A stretch of 64,000 bases of DNA. Source: Inquilinus sp052078665. GTDB lineage: Bacteria; Pseudomonadota; Alphaproteobacteria; DSM-16000; Inquilinaceae. Below, piece by piece: positions 16,673 through 24,871 of this stretch; position 1 is the stretch's first letter; every line of letters begins with the position of its first letter. The position numbers were made by a program, and so were the translations under genes. The notes beneath the pieces are model-generated. The model worked only from the letters and a program-made list of their open reading frames with translations. It searched no databases and was not told where the DNA came from. The stretch covers positions 140,072 to 204,071 of the forward strand of contig NZ_JBQJIK010000001.1 in the NCBI RefSeq assembly GCF_052078665.1, in the 5' to 3' direction.

Positions 16673-18054
16673 GGCCAGTTGCCGACATAGGGGGCATGGG
16701 CGGCGAGGTATTCGTCGACCAGCGCCTCGGCCCGGGAATAGGACAGCACCAGCGGATGCGCCACCAGCGCCTCGACCGCCAGGTCGCGGTCGCGCTCGCG
16801 GATCGCTTGCACCGCCAGCCGTTCATAGCGCTTGATGTCGTGTACCAGTTGGGCCTGCGCCTCCGGCATCGGGCCGATCGGCAGCGGCCGCACCCCGTCG
16901 CGGTCGACGACGCAGCTGACCTCGACCACATCCTCGTCGCGCAGCCCCTCGATGGCGCCCTGGTTCGGCACGTTTAGCCCGCTGTACAGCGGCTTGCCGG
17001 TCTCCAGCGCGTCCACAAGGTCCAGGGCGACGCCGGCATAGCCCTCGCCCTCGTCGCCCAGCAGCGCATGGGCGCCGGCGGCCAGCGCCCGGTCGGCCTC
17101 CTCCATGCTCGGCGCCCCTTCCTGGGCGTAGTGCATGTAGGTGGCGTTGCGGCGGTGGGCATAGGCGTAATAGGCCTCCAGCGCCTTCTCCGGGTTGCGG
17201 CGCCAGTCCAGCGCCGTCAGCTGCTCGATCAGCCCGTGGTTCAGGTCGCGCACCTCTTCGCCCCGCGTGCGGACGTCCGACCGGATCGCCTCCACCGCCT
17301 TCTCGGCATAGTAGAAGTAATACAGGTACTCGTTGATCCACATCCCGTGGCGGCGGACCACGCGCGGGCTGAACACCTTCTGGGCCGAGGCGGCCAGGAA
17401 GGCGTCGTCGGCCAGCAGGCGCGGCAGCACGTCCTCGCCGCCGATCTCGGCGCGGCGGGTGAAGGACAGGTGGTTCAGGCCGAACACCTCGGTGCGCACC
17501 GCCTTCTCCGGCACATCGAACCAGCGCGCCACGGCCGACTGGGCGGCGTTGGCGCCGTCGCAGATGCCGATGGTCCGGTCGTGGCCGGCGTCGCGCAGCG
17601 CCTGGGTCACCAGGCCGGCCGGATTGGTGAAGTTGAACAGCCAGGCGTCCGGGCTGACCCGCTGCAGCAGGTCGGCATAGCCCAGGATCGTCGGGATGCT
17701 GCGCAGCGCCATGGCGAAGCCGCCGGGCCCGGTCGTCTCCTGCCCCAGCACGCCATGCGCCAGGGCGATCCGCTCATCCTTGATCCGGCCTTCCTCCAGC
17801 CCCGGCCGGACCGTGGTCACGACATAGGCGGCGCCGTCCAGGGCGCGCTCGGGGTCCAGGCTGGTGGTGATCTTCACGGGGGACCTCTCGCGCCGGGCGA
17901 TCTCCGCCCCCAGCCCGCCGAACAGCTCCAGCCGCGGCCCGTCGATGTCGAGCAGGCACAGCTCGGTCAGGTTGCTCCACTCCGCCCGGCGCAGCGCCGA
18001 TTCGATGAACAGAGGGGCGCGGACGCCGCCGCCGCCGACCAGGGTCAGTTTCAT
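16669..18054 (-). CDS. Glycoside hydrolase family 4 (6-phospho-beta-glucosidase-like)
   Basis: 461 aa. GH4 enzymes use NAD+ and a divalent metal in a redox-elimination mechanism. Seen here: an N-terminal dinucleotide fold (LTLVGGGGVRAPLFIESAL), TTVRPGLEEGR, GPGGFAMALRSIP, the putative metal ligand Cys165 in IGICDGANAA and His195 in FGLNHLSF. Most GH4 members act on 6-phospho-glycosides made by a PTS, but this operon has an ABC importer and a kinase instead. First gene of the operon, 27 bp from a perfect palindromic operator. A ggaggc-type ribosome-binding site precedes the ATG. Confidence 0.9.
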   Translation of the reverse strand: MKLTLVGGGGVRAPLFIESALRRAEWSNLTELCLLDIDGPRLELFGGLGAEIARRERSPVKITTSLDPERALDGAAYVVTTVRPGLEEGRIKDERIALAHGVLGQETTGPGGFAMALRSIPTILGYADLLQRVSPDAWLFNFTNPAGLVTQALRDAGHDRTIGICDGANAAQSAVARWFDVPEKAVRTEVFGLNHLSFTRRAEIGGEDVLPRLLADDAFLAASAQKVFSPRVVRRHGMWINEYLYYFYYAEKAVEAIRSDVRTRGEEVRDLNHGLIEQLTALDWRRNPEKALEAYYAYAHRRNATYMHYAQEGAPSMEEADRALAAGAHALLGDEGEGYAGVALDLVDALETGKPLYSGLNVPNQGAIEGLRDEDVVEVSCVVDRDGVRPLPIGPMPEAQAQLVHDIKRYERLAVQAIRERDRDLAVEALVAHPLVLSYSRAEALVDEYLAAHAPYVGNWP

Positions 18055-18080
18055 GGTGCCTCCCGCGAACCGGCAAAGTT

Positions 18081-18102
18081 ATGACTGGTTATAACCAGTC
18101 AT
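18081..18102. promoter_or_regulatory. Perfect 22-bp palindrome, probable GntR/HutC operator
   Basis: Two exact 11-bp halves (atgactggtta and its reverse complement taaccagtcat) with no spacer, located between the divergent GH4 and GntR genes, 27 bp from the GH4 start. GntR/HutC regulators typically bind short AT-centred palindromes such as this. The site is placed to repress both genes. Confidence 0.8.
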
Positions 18103-18181
18103 GTCAATTGTGGCCGGAGCCCCGATTTGCGTGTATGCAGCAGGTGATGCCCGCCCCCTCCGAGAGGCCTTCCGCCCCGCC

Positions 18182-18967
18182 ATGATCGACGGCCCCCTGA
18201 GCGACAATTCAGCCGGCGACGGACCTGCCGGCGACGGGTTGCGGCGCGACGATCCGCAGCCCCTCTACCGCCAGATCAAGCAGCGGCTGCGCGGGCAGAT
18301 CGAGCGCGGCGAGCTCGGCACCGATGCCAAGCTGGCGTCGGAGCGCGCGCTGGAGAAGCAGTACGGCGTCAGCCGCATCACCGTGCGCCAGGCGGTGCGC
18401 GAGCTGGTGCAGGAGGGCTGGCTGCACAGCCATCCCGGCCGCGGCTTCTTCGTGGCGCGGCGCGAGGAGACCTATGAGCTGCACCTGCTGCGCAGCTTCA
18501 CCGCCATCGCCGAGGCGCATGGCCGGACGCCGACCAGCCGGCTGATCGAGGGCTATGTCTGCCGGGCGCCGGCGGAGGTGGCGCGGCCGCTGTTCCTGCC
18601 GCCCGGCGCCGATGTGGTGATGCTGAAGCGGCTGCGCTGCCTGGACCGCCAGCCGGTGGTGCTGACCCAGGACTGGTTCGCCGCCCGGCTGGTGCCGGGG
18701 ATCCTCGACCTTGACTGGTCGACCGGTAACCGCTCGCTCTATGCCGAGGTGCGCGACCGCTACCGGCTGCGCCCCGACCGCGGCCGCACCACGATGAGCG
18801 CCCGGCTGGCCAATGCGGAGGAGGCGGAGCTGCTGGAGCTGACGCCGCCCGCCGCGGTGCTGACGATCGAGCAGATCGCCTACGACCCGCAGGGGCGGCC
18901 GGTGAACATGACCTTCTCCACCCATCACCCGCTGCGCTATCCGCTCAGCCTCGACCAGCGGGGCTGA
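18182..18967 (+). CDS. GntR family regulator, HutC/UTRA subfamily
   Basis: 261 aa from the ATG at 18182. Winged HTH: PLYRQIKQRLRGQIERGEL, SERALEKQYGVSRITVRQAV. The C-terminal UTRA sensor domain runs from about residue 100 and includes MLKRLRCLDRQPVVLTQDWF. HutC members often sense a phosphorylated sugar. An alternative ATG at 18101 would add 27 residues but lies inside the palindromic operator and lacks a ribosome-binding site, so 18182 is preferred, though without a strong RBS itself. It probably represses the divergent glycoside operon and itself. Confidence 0.87.
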   Translation: MIDGPLSDNSAGDGPAGDGLRRDDPQPLYRQIKQRLRGQIERGELGTDAKLASERALEKQYGVSRITVRQAVRELVQEGWLHSHPGRGFFVARREETYELHLLRSFTAIAEAHGRTPTSRLIEGYVCRAPAEVARPLFLPPGADVVMLKRLRCLDRQPVVLTQDWFAARLVPGILDLDWSTGNRSLYAEVRDRYRLRPDRGRTTMSARLANAEEAELLELTPPAAVLTIEQIAYDPQGRPVNMTFSTHHPLRYPLSLDQRG

Positions 18968-19005
18968 GCCGGGCGGCGGCCGGCCTCGGAAATGCCACAT
19001 TGGGA

Positions 19006-19027
19006 ATCACGATCCGATCACGGTCCG
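19006..19027. promoter_or_regulatory. Two tandem 11-bp direct repeats upstream of the haem peroxidase gene
   Basis: atcacgatccg at 19006-19016 is followed directly by atcacggtccg at 19017-19027 (10 of 11 identical). SARP-type activators are known to bind direct repeats spaced by one helical turn near the -35 region. The repeats lie 62-83 bp before the GTG start of the peroxidase, and a SARP-type regulator is encoded at 21366-23435. The link is an inference. Confidence 0.4.
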
Positions 19028-19088
19028 GCTCCTAAATGCTGCGGCGACAAAGACGGATCGCGGTGCATCGAGCAGGGAGGAAACGATC

Positions 19089-20858
19089 GTGCATGGCTCA
19101 GGTTTCGCAGGGGCCGGCCAGCGTAGCGCCGCACTGACGCAGGGGATCGAGCGGGCCGAGACCTATTTCGAGGGCAGCCCGCCGCCGCCCGACGGCATCT
19201 TCGGCTGGCGCCTGGCGCAGGAGGCCGCCCGGCTGGGCCAGCATCCGCAGGCCCTGGTCATGGACGCGCTGCAGCGCCTGGCCCGCAAGATGTATCTGGA
19301 CGGGCTCGTCGCCGGGCCGGAGACGCTCAATCCGGACGTCCCCGCCGGCTACACCTATCTCGGCCAGCTGATCGCGCATGACCTGACCTTCACCGATCTC
19401 GGCACGCTCTCGCGCTCGGCGGTGGCGGGGCCGCTCTGGGCCAGCCCGGCCCTCGATCTCGACTGCCTCTATCGCGGCGGGCCGTTCCGGTCGCCGATGC
19501 TGTACCAGCAGCGCACCGGCGGCCCCGATGCGCTGCGGCTGAAGCTGCGGGTCGGCTATACCGGCGGCCGGACCTGGGACGAGGCGGCCCCGGAGGTGCC
19601 CGGCGATCCGGTGTCGGCCAAGGCGCCGCAGCCGCGCGACTTGGCGATGATCGCCTGCATCGACGCGGCCTCGAACGCGACCGACGTCCATCCGGTGGCG
19701 CAGGACGTGCCGCGGCAATGCCCGGTCGAACCGCTGATCGGCGACGTCCGCAACGACAACAACCTGATCCTGTCGCAGATCACGGTCCTGTTCCATCGCT
19801 TCCACAACCGCATCGTCGACGCGATCCTGGCGTCGCCGCACTGCCCGTCGGACCACGAGGTCTTCGAGATCGCCCGCGCCCTCGTGATCGCGACCTACCG
19901 GTCCGTGGTGCGGCACGACTATCTCGGGCACCTGCTCGATCCCGGGATCTGGCAGCGCTATGTCCGGTCCGACGGAATGCAGGCCCTGGGCGGCTTCGGC
20001 CGGCGCCTCGCCGCCGATGCGGATACGCCGCTGCCGGCCGAGTTCATCATGGCCGCCTTCCGCTTCGGCCACGCCATGATCCGGCCGGCCTACCGGCTCA
20101 ACCGGGCGCTGCTGCTGGACGAGACCAGCCTGAAGGGGCTGATGACGTTCCGCCGCGGCGCCCTTGTCGCCCGCGGCAAGGTCCCGGGCTGCCCGATCCC
20201 GAACGACTGGATTCTCGGCTGGGATCTGTTCTTCCCGGAAACGACGGGGGGCGACGAGAACAAGTCGCACCTGATCGGCCCCTGGGTGACCGCGCAGCTC
20301 TACACGATGTCGGCCATGGCGCATGACGACATGCGCCGTATGGTCGGCGGCGACCCGATCTATGAGGAAGGCTATGGCGGGCTGCCGTTCCGGGATCTGG
20401 CGCGCGCCTATCTGTCCAGCATGCCGAGCGGCCAGTATCTCGCGGGCCAGGTCGGGGTCGAGATCTTGACGCGGGAGGAGCTGCTGGGCGGCGACGATGG
20501 CGGCCTTGCCGGCATGAATGCCCGCACCCGGCGCAATCCTCTCGCCGAAGCCCCGGACGGCGTGATCGGGGCCCTGGCCGAGGATACGCCGCTGTTCTAC
20601 TACATCATGCGCGAGGCGGAGGTCCGCCATCAGGGGCGGCGTCTGGGGCCCCTGGGGTCGGCGATCGTCGGCCAGGTGATCCTGGCCGCTTCGATGGTCA
20701 CGTCGACGCTGGTCGAGCCCGGCGTGATCCGGCGCTGGAGCCGCGTCCTGTTCAAGGGCGGCGCGGTGCCGGACAGCATGCGCGACATCATCGGCTTCGT
20801 CGACTCGCCGCCGGCTCCGGCGGTGGCGTCGCGGCCGATCTCCCAGGCCAGCGTCTGA
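19089..20858 (+). CDS. Haem peroxidase family protein (animal-type peroxidase superfamily)
   Basis: 589 aa, GTG start with gggagg upstream. Distal-side motif GQLIAHDLTF places the distal His at residue 97. The region GDVRNDNNLILSQITVLFHRFHNRI matches the R-N-x-N segment of bacterial members, and FRFGHAM gives the proximal haem ligand His328. No signal peptide was seen, so it is probably cytoplasmic unless exported otherwise. It would use hydrogen peroxide to oxidise a halide or an organic or peptide substrate. It is followed by a small orphan gene in the same direction, and across the convergent end lie a SARP-type regulator and a YcaO enzyme. Confidence 0.85.
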   Translation: MHGSGFAGAGQRSAALTQGIERAETYFEGSPPPPDGIFGWRLAQEAARLGQHPQALVMDALQRLARKMYLDGLVAGPETLNPDVPAGYTYLGQLIAHDLTFTDLGTLSRSAVAGPLWASPALDLDCLYRGGPFRSPMLYQQRTGGPDALRLKLRVGYTGGRTWDEAAPEVPGDPVSAKAPQPRDLAMIACIDAASNATDVHPVAQDVPRQCPVEPLIGDVRNDNNLILSQITVLFHRFHNRIVDAILASPHCPSDHEVFEIARALVIATYRSVVRHDYLGHLLDPGIWQRYVRSDGMQALGGFGRRLAADADTPLPAEFIMAAFRFGHAMIRPAYRLNRALLLDETSLKGLMTFRRGALVARGKVPGCPIPNDWILGWDLFFPETTGGDENKSHLIGPWVTAQLYTMSAMAHDDMRRMVGGDPIYEEGYGGLPFRDLARAYLSSMPSGQYLAGQVGVEILTREELLGGDDGGLAGMNARTRRNPLAEAPDGVIGALAEDTPLFYYIMREAEVRHQGRRLGPLGSAIVGQVILAASMVTSTLVEPGVIRRWSRVLFKGGAVPDSMRDIIGFVDSPPAPAVASRPISQASV

Positions 20859-20976
20859 TGGCGGGGTTGCGATAAGGTGATGCCCTCCGCATCGGGTGCC
20901 GATGCGGGGGTGGGGGGCGTCGGCCGCCCGCACGGGCTGCCGATGCAATGGAAGAGCAAGATAAGGAGGACAAGCC

Positions 20977-21378
20977 GTGACAGACAACAACGATGAATCG
21001 ACCATCCTGCCGATCGAGATGGAGATGGCCGACCGCGAAGCCGCCGGCCGGCTGATCGTCGGCATGGCGATCGGCGAGATTCCGCGGCCGAATACGACCG
21101 CGGAAGCGCTGCAGCTGCTGAAGGACCATGGCATCGAGCTGAAGGACTTCCCGGCGTCCGGGAAGGAGATCCGCTTCGTCAGCCGCGACGACGCGGTCTA
21201 TGTCGTGCTGCCGCCGGCCGATCTGATGCGCCAGCGCATCGCGGAATACTCCAAGGCTCCCCGCTACACGCTGCCGGGCGAGTACAAGCTGCAGGTGGAG
21301 AACGACCCGAACGCGCTGAAGGCGCTCGGCATGTTCTACTTCCGGGTCGGCGACTACAGCTTCGGTCAGTGCCGGTGA
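20977..21378 (+). CDS. Uncharacterised 133-aa protein beside the haem peroxidase
   Basis: 133 aa, GTG start preceded by a strong aaggagg ribosome-binding site. Acidic N-terminus (MTDNNDESTILPIEMEMADRE), a helical centre (TAEALQLLKDHGIELKDF) and a C-terminal segment rich in aromatic residues that ends in Cys-Arg (MFYFRVGDYSFGQCR). No signal peptide, TM helix or recognised domain. It follows the peroxidase by 118 bp and is probably in its operon. Its last 13 bp overlap the 3' end of the SARP gene. It could be a partner or a substrate of the peroxidase or the YcaO enzyme; nothing in the sequence proves either. Confidence 0.6.
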   Translation: MTDNNDESTILPIEMEMADREAAGRLIVGMAIGEIPRPNTTAEALQLLKDHGIELKDFPASGKEIRFVSRDDAVYVVLPPADLMRQRIAEYSKAPRYTLPGEYKLQVENDPNALKALGMFYFRVGDYSFGQCR

Positions 21379-23435
21379 GGCCAGTACAGCTGCTCCTCGC
21401 CGATGTCGGTCGCGGGAAGGCCGGCCAGGATCAGGCCTTCCCGTAGCTCGCGCCAGCGCCCGACATTGCGGATCGGGAAGCTGCTGAGGAACCACTCGAC
21501 GATGGCGGCGTCGGTGCATTCGGCGTCGCCATGCCAGGCGTCGCGGGCGTTGCGCAGGAAGAGGCGCGCCTCCTCCTGCGCCCGCCGGATGTCGCCGAGC
21601 TGGCCGAGGGCGGCGGCCTTCCAGGCCGGGATGTTGAAGATCGACTGCCCGGCCCGGTCGGCGGCCTCGACGCAGCCGGTGACGTCGCCGTGCAGGAAGC
21701 GGATGCCGGCGAGATAGGCCCAGTGATGGGGCGGGATCAGCGGGTTCAGCTCGAAGGCATTGGCCACGAGATCGAGCGCGATGTCGGTCCGGTCGACGAA
21801 GGCGAAGCCCTGCGCCGCCGACATCAGCACCGACGGGTTGCTCGGGTTCAGGTCGCGCGCCAGCTCCAGATGCAGGTCGGCCTGCGGGTAGCGGGTCGTC
21901 ATCATGTAGGACCAGGCCAGGGTCAGATGGCCGCGCGCATCCAGGGGGTCGAGCTCCGCCGCCCGCCGGGCCAGGGCCAGCGCGTCGTCGGCCATGGCGC
22001 GGTCGCGGCGCACGCCCGGCAGGATGATGTGCCGGGAGTTGTAGATGTTCGCGAGGCCGCTATAGGCCGGGGCGAAGCTGGGCCAGTCCCGGATCACGTC
22101 CTTGAACAACGCCTCGGCCTCGAACTCCGCCTGCGGCTCCCAGAAGTTCAGCAGATACTGGCCGCGCAGCCAGCGGATATAGGGCCCGTGCGCGAAGTCG
22201 CGATCGCCGATCTGCCGCGACAGGGCGTTCGCCGAAATGTGGATGTCGAGCGTCGCCGACACGCGGCGGGCGATCTGGCGCTGCTGGTCCATCCAGGATT
22301 GCAGCGCCAGCGAGAAGGTCTCCGACCACAGCGACCGCTTGCGGGTCAGCTCGGTCAGCGAGACGACGATCAGCAGATCGTCGTCCTTGTGCCGGAAATC
22401 GGTGGACAGGCGGTAGTCGGCCTGCTGCGGCGCCCCGGCCGCGGGAGCCGCTTCCGGCGGCTCGACCACGATCCATTCCCGGAACCGCACCAGATTGGCG
22501 ATCAGCTCGCTGCGGAAGCCGTGGACGACATAGTCGTCGATGCCCTCGGGCAGGCCGGGACTCAGGCGGTCCACCTCGATGATCGGCAGCCGGGACTGCT
22601 CCTCGGCCGGCGCCGAAGCCGCCTGGGCGGTGTCGTCGAACGAGCCCTTCTTGATGTCGACGATCAGACGCTGCGTCTCGTCCGACGGCTCCATGTCGTA
22701 GTCGTTCTGCAGCAGGTCCCACAGCGTGCTGTACAGCTTCAGCGCCGCCGCGATGTTGCCGCGCAGCGCCTGCTGCAGGATCAGGACGCGATAGGCCTCC
22801 TCATGCGTCGGGTCGATGTCGAGCAGCGAATGGGCCGCCTCGGCGGCGATCTTCTCGCCCGAGGCCGGATCGCGCAGGATCCGCTCGAGGCCGCCGATGA
22901 AGGTCTTGCGCCATTGCTGCCGGCAGACGGTGAGCCAGGAGGCGAACTCCCGGTCGAGATCCTCGAACCCGGTCAGGATGCGGTCCGGATTGGCCAGGCC
23001 GAGCGCCAGGATCGACGACAGGACGCCCTTCGCCAGGTCGGCGGCAACCAGTTCGAGATCGATCTCGATGGATTCGCGCCGGATGCGGATGTCCTGGCGC
23101 CCGATCTCGACGATGCCCGGCCGGACGGCGTCGAGATTGTCGCGCAGCTGCTTCAGGCACTGCCGCAGCGAGCCGCGGGCGTGATCGCCGTCGCTCTCGC
23201 TCCAGAACACCCCGGCGACGCGCTCGCGGCTCTCGATCGCCATGCCGCTCAGCGCGACGAAGGCGAAGATCGCCTGGGACTTGCGGCTGCCGAGCTCGAT
23301 CCGCTCCCCGTTGCCGAGGCGGAGATCGAAACCGTTGCCCAGCGACAGCCGCAGACGCTCTACACCAGCTTTCTCCGGCGCGGGTACATCTTCCCGATCC
23401 GGAGTCCTCACGCTCCGTAGTGCCGGAACCGCCAT
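21366..23435 (-). CDS. SARP/BTAD-type transcriptional activator with TPR C-terminus
   Basis: 689 aa from the ATG at 23435 (gggag upstream). Residues about 28-115 form a winged-helix OmpR/SARP-like DNA-binding domain (SRKSQAIFAFVALSG, then GSLRQCLKQLRDNL). Residues about 130-250 are the all-helical BTAD region (EEAYRVLILQQALRGNIAAALKLYSTL, in parts). The middle (about 290-400) resembles the TolB-like domain of CadC/adenylate-cyclase-associated regulators, and the last 250 residues are TPR repeats. It follows YcaO by 47 bp on the same strand. SARP proteins typically activate secondary-metabolite genes. Likely target: the convergent peroxidase operon. Confidence 0.82.
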   Translation of the reverse strand: MAVPALRSVRTPDREDVPAPEKAGVERLRLSLGNGFDLRLGNGERIELGSRKSQAIFAFVALSGMAIESRERVAGVFWSESDGDHARGSLRQCLKQLRDNLDAVRPGIVEIGRQDIRIRRESIEIDLELVAADLAKGVLSSILALGLANPDRILTGFEDLDREFASWLTVCRQQWRKTFIGGLERILRDPASGEKIAAEAAHSLLDIDPTHEEAYRVLILQQALRGNIAAALKLYSTLWDLLQNDYDMEPSDETQRLIVDIKKGSFDDTAQAASAPAEEQSRLPIIEVDRLSPGLPEGIDDYVVHGFRSELIANLVRFREWIVVEPPEAAPAAGAPQQADYRLSTDFRHKDDDLLIVVSLTELTRKRSLWSETFSLALQSWMDQQRQIARRVSATLDIHISANALSRQIGDRDFAHGPYIRWLRGQYLLNFWEPQAEFEAEALFKDVIRDWPSFAPAYSGLANIYNSRHIILPGVRRDRAMADDALALARRAAELDPLDARGHLTLAWSYMMTTRYPQADLHLELARDLNPSNPSVLMSAAQGFAFVDRTDIALDLVANAFELNPLIPPHHWAYLAGIRFLHGDVTGCVEAADRAGQSIFNIPAWKAAALGQLGDIRRAQEEARLFLRNARDAWHGDAECTDAAIVEWFLSSFPIRNVGRWRELREGLILAGLPATDIGEEQLYWPHRH

Positions 23436-23482
23436 CCGCGGTCTCCCTTCCCCCAACCAATTGAAACCGCAGCGGACTGGGC

Positions 23483-24796
23483 TCACAAACTATTAAATAT
23501 CGCCGGGCGCTCGATCAAACTATTCAGCGGACGCCCGAAGTGTGAGGCCGTCTGGCGCAGCCCCTCCGTCACCGCGGCGGACGAGGAGGACTGTAGCTTC
23601 GGCGATAGCAGCTTCACGACGGAAATCCCAGCCCTCCCGGTCAGATCGACCCGGAAAATCGCCATGCCCTGCTGGGCCAAGGCGGCCAGGAGACCGGGCA
23701 GGGAGTCCGGTCCGTCGGTGCCGTTGTCCGTCGCGTCGCCATTTGCCGTGGCCAGCAGCGCCTCGGGTCGCAGCGCGTGCTTCGCGGCGAGCCGCTCCTG
23801 GTCCGCCGGGTCCGGCACCGGCCCGGCGCGGCGCAGCCGGAGGAACAGCAGGTCGTTGGCGATCTCGGACTGGATCATCTCCAGGACGGCCGCCTCCAGC
23901 GCGGCGGCCCGGCCGGGCCGGGCGGCGAAGCCCAGGGCGACCAGGCCGTGGATGGGGCTGACGGAGGCCGCGGCGATGACGGCGAGCGGCAGGCCGCCGG
24001 CGTCGAGTTCGAGCGCGAAGCCCTGGCGCGGCCATGGCGTCTCGGCCCCGGGGCGCAGCCGGTCGATCGCGGCGGCCATCAGCGCCGGCGGCAACCGGCG
24101 GGCGGGCCGGCCGCCATGCCACCAATGCGCGACCACATGCCGCTCGACCAGCTCGAACAGGGCCGATCGGGCGGCGGCGTCGGGGGTCGGGCCGGCGGCA
24201 CACCCTTCGCTGACCGGGACCGCGGCCCGCAGCCCGCTTGACCGCCCGAAGACCAGCGGCCGCGGCACCAGCACGGGACGGCCGGTCGCCAGCTCCACCC
24301 CGGCGACGGCCGGGGCAGCCGCGAGCGCCGCTTCCGATGCCACGCCGGTCCGCGCCTCGACCTGGCCGGCGAAGCGGGCGGCGATGGTCTCGGCCGCGCC
24401 GTCCGGGGCGGCGTCGCCGATCTCGGGCGCGGCCAGGGCCAGGGTCTCCGCCGCCTCGCCGATGCATTTCTGGAAGGCCCGCCACGGGCTCGGGTCGCAT
24501 CCGATCACGCCGTCCACGGCGATCGCCGCGCCGTCGCCGGCGGGCCGGCGCAGCCGGGCGCCGAGGACAGTCAGGCCGGGATAATCCATCGCCGGCACCA
24601 CGAAGCTGGCCTCCAGCGTCGCGGCCAGCCGGAACAGCCGGGCGGTCCGCGCGTCCTCGTCGCTGCCGTCCGGCGCCACCCCGAAGGCCGCCAGGAGCCG
24701 CCGGGCCTCTTCCACGGCCTGGCCGGCTGCGCCAGAATCGGGGGCTTGCTCGAACAGCCGGGCACAGGTGTCGTAGACGGAGGGCGGTGCGAGCAT
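23483..24796 (-). CDS. YcaO-domain protein (ATP-dependent peptide backbone modification)
   Basis: 437 aa. YcaO ATP/Mg-binding acidic motifs are intact: Glu114 and Glu117 (GEAAE), Glu215 and Glu218 (ALFELVERHVVAHWW), Glu306 and Gln309 (LEMIQ). FRVDLTGRAGISVVKLLSP near residues 381-399 matches the conserved D-L-T...V-V-K-x-x-x-P region. YcaO enzymes phosphorylate a peptide amide to make azolines, thioamides or amidines. The C-terminus lacks the PxPxP end of azoline cyclodehydratases, and no E1-like partner, TfuA or dehydrogenase is adjacent. The ATG at 24796 has ggag upstream; an ATG at 24838 is possible. It is followed by the SARP gene and divergent from a fructosamine-kinase-like gene. Confidence 0.83.
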   Translation of the reverse strand: MLAPPSVYDTCARLFEQAPDSGAAGQAVEEARRLLAAFGVAPDGSDEDARTARLFRLAATLEASFVVPAMDYPGLTVLGARLRRPAGDGAAIAVDGVIGCDPSPWRAFQKCIGEAAETLALAAPEIGDAAPDGAAETIAARFAGQVEARTGVASEAALAAAPAVAGVELATGRPVLVPRPLVFGRSSGLRAAVPVSEGCAAGPTPDAAARSALFELVERHVVAHWWHGGRPARRLPPALMAAAIDRLRPGAETPWPRQGFALELDAGGLPLAVIAAASVSPIHGLVALGFAARPGRAAALEAAVLEMIQSEIANDLLFLRLRRAGPVPDPADQERLAAKHALRPEALLATANGDATDNGTDGPDSLPGLLAALAQQGMAIFRVDLTGRAGISVVKLLSPKLQSSSSAAVTEGLRQTASHFGRPLNSLIERPAIFNSL

Positions 24797-24871
24797 GATG
24801 CTCCGGATCACGGGCGGGACCTGCGCCCATATCACCATGGCAGCCGCGAAACGCGTGGAGATTTTTGCCGG

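Noticed and set aside
19098..21134. A 678-codon open frame on the minus strand opposite the haem peroxidase
   Set aside because: Arg/Ala/His-rich shadow; the plus strand has both haem-ligand motifs and a proper ribosome-binding site.
21531..23420. A 629-codon open frame on the plus strand opposite the SARP gene
   Set aside because: No domain and shadow composition; the minus strand encodes clear wHTH, BTAD and TPR regions.
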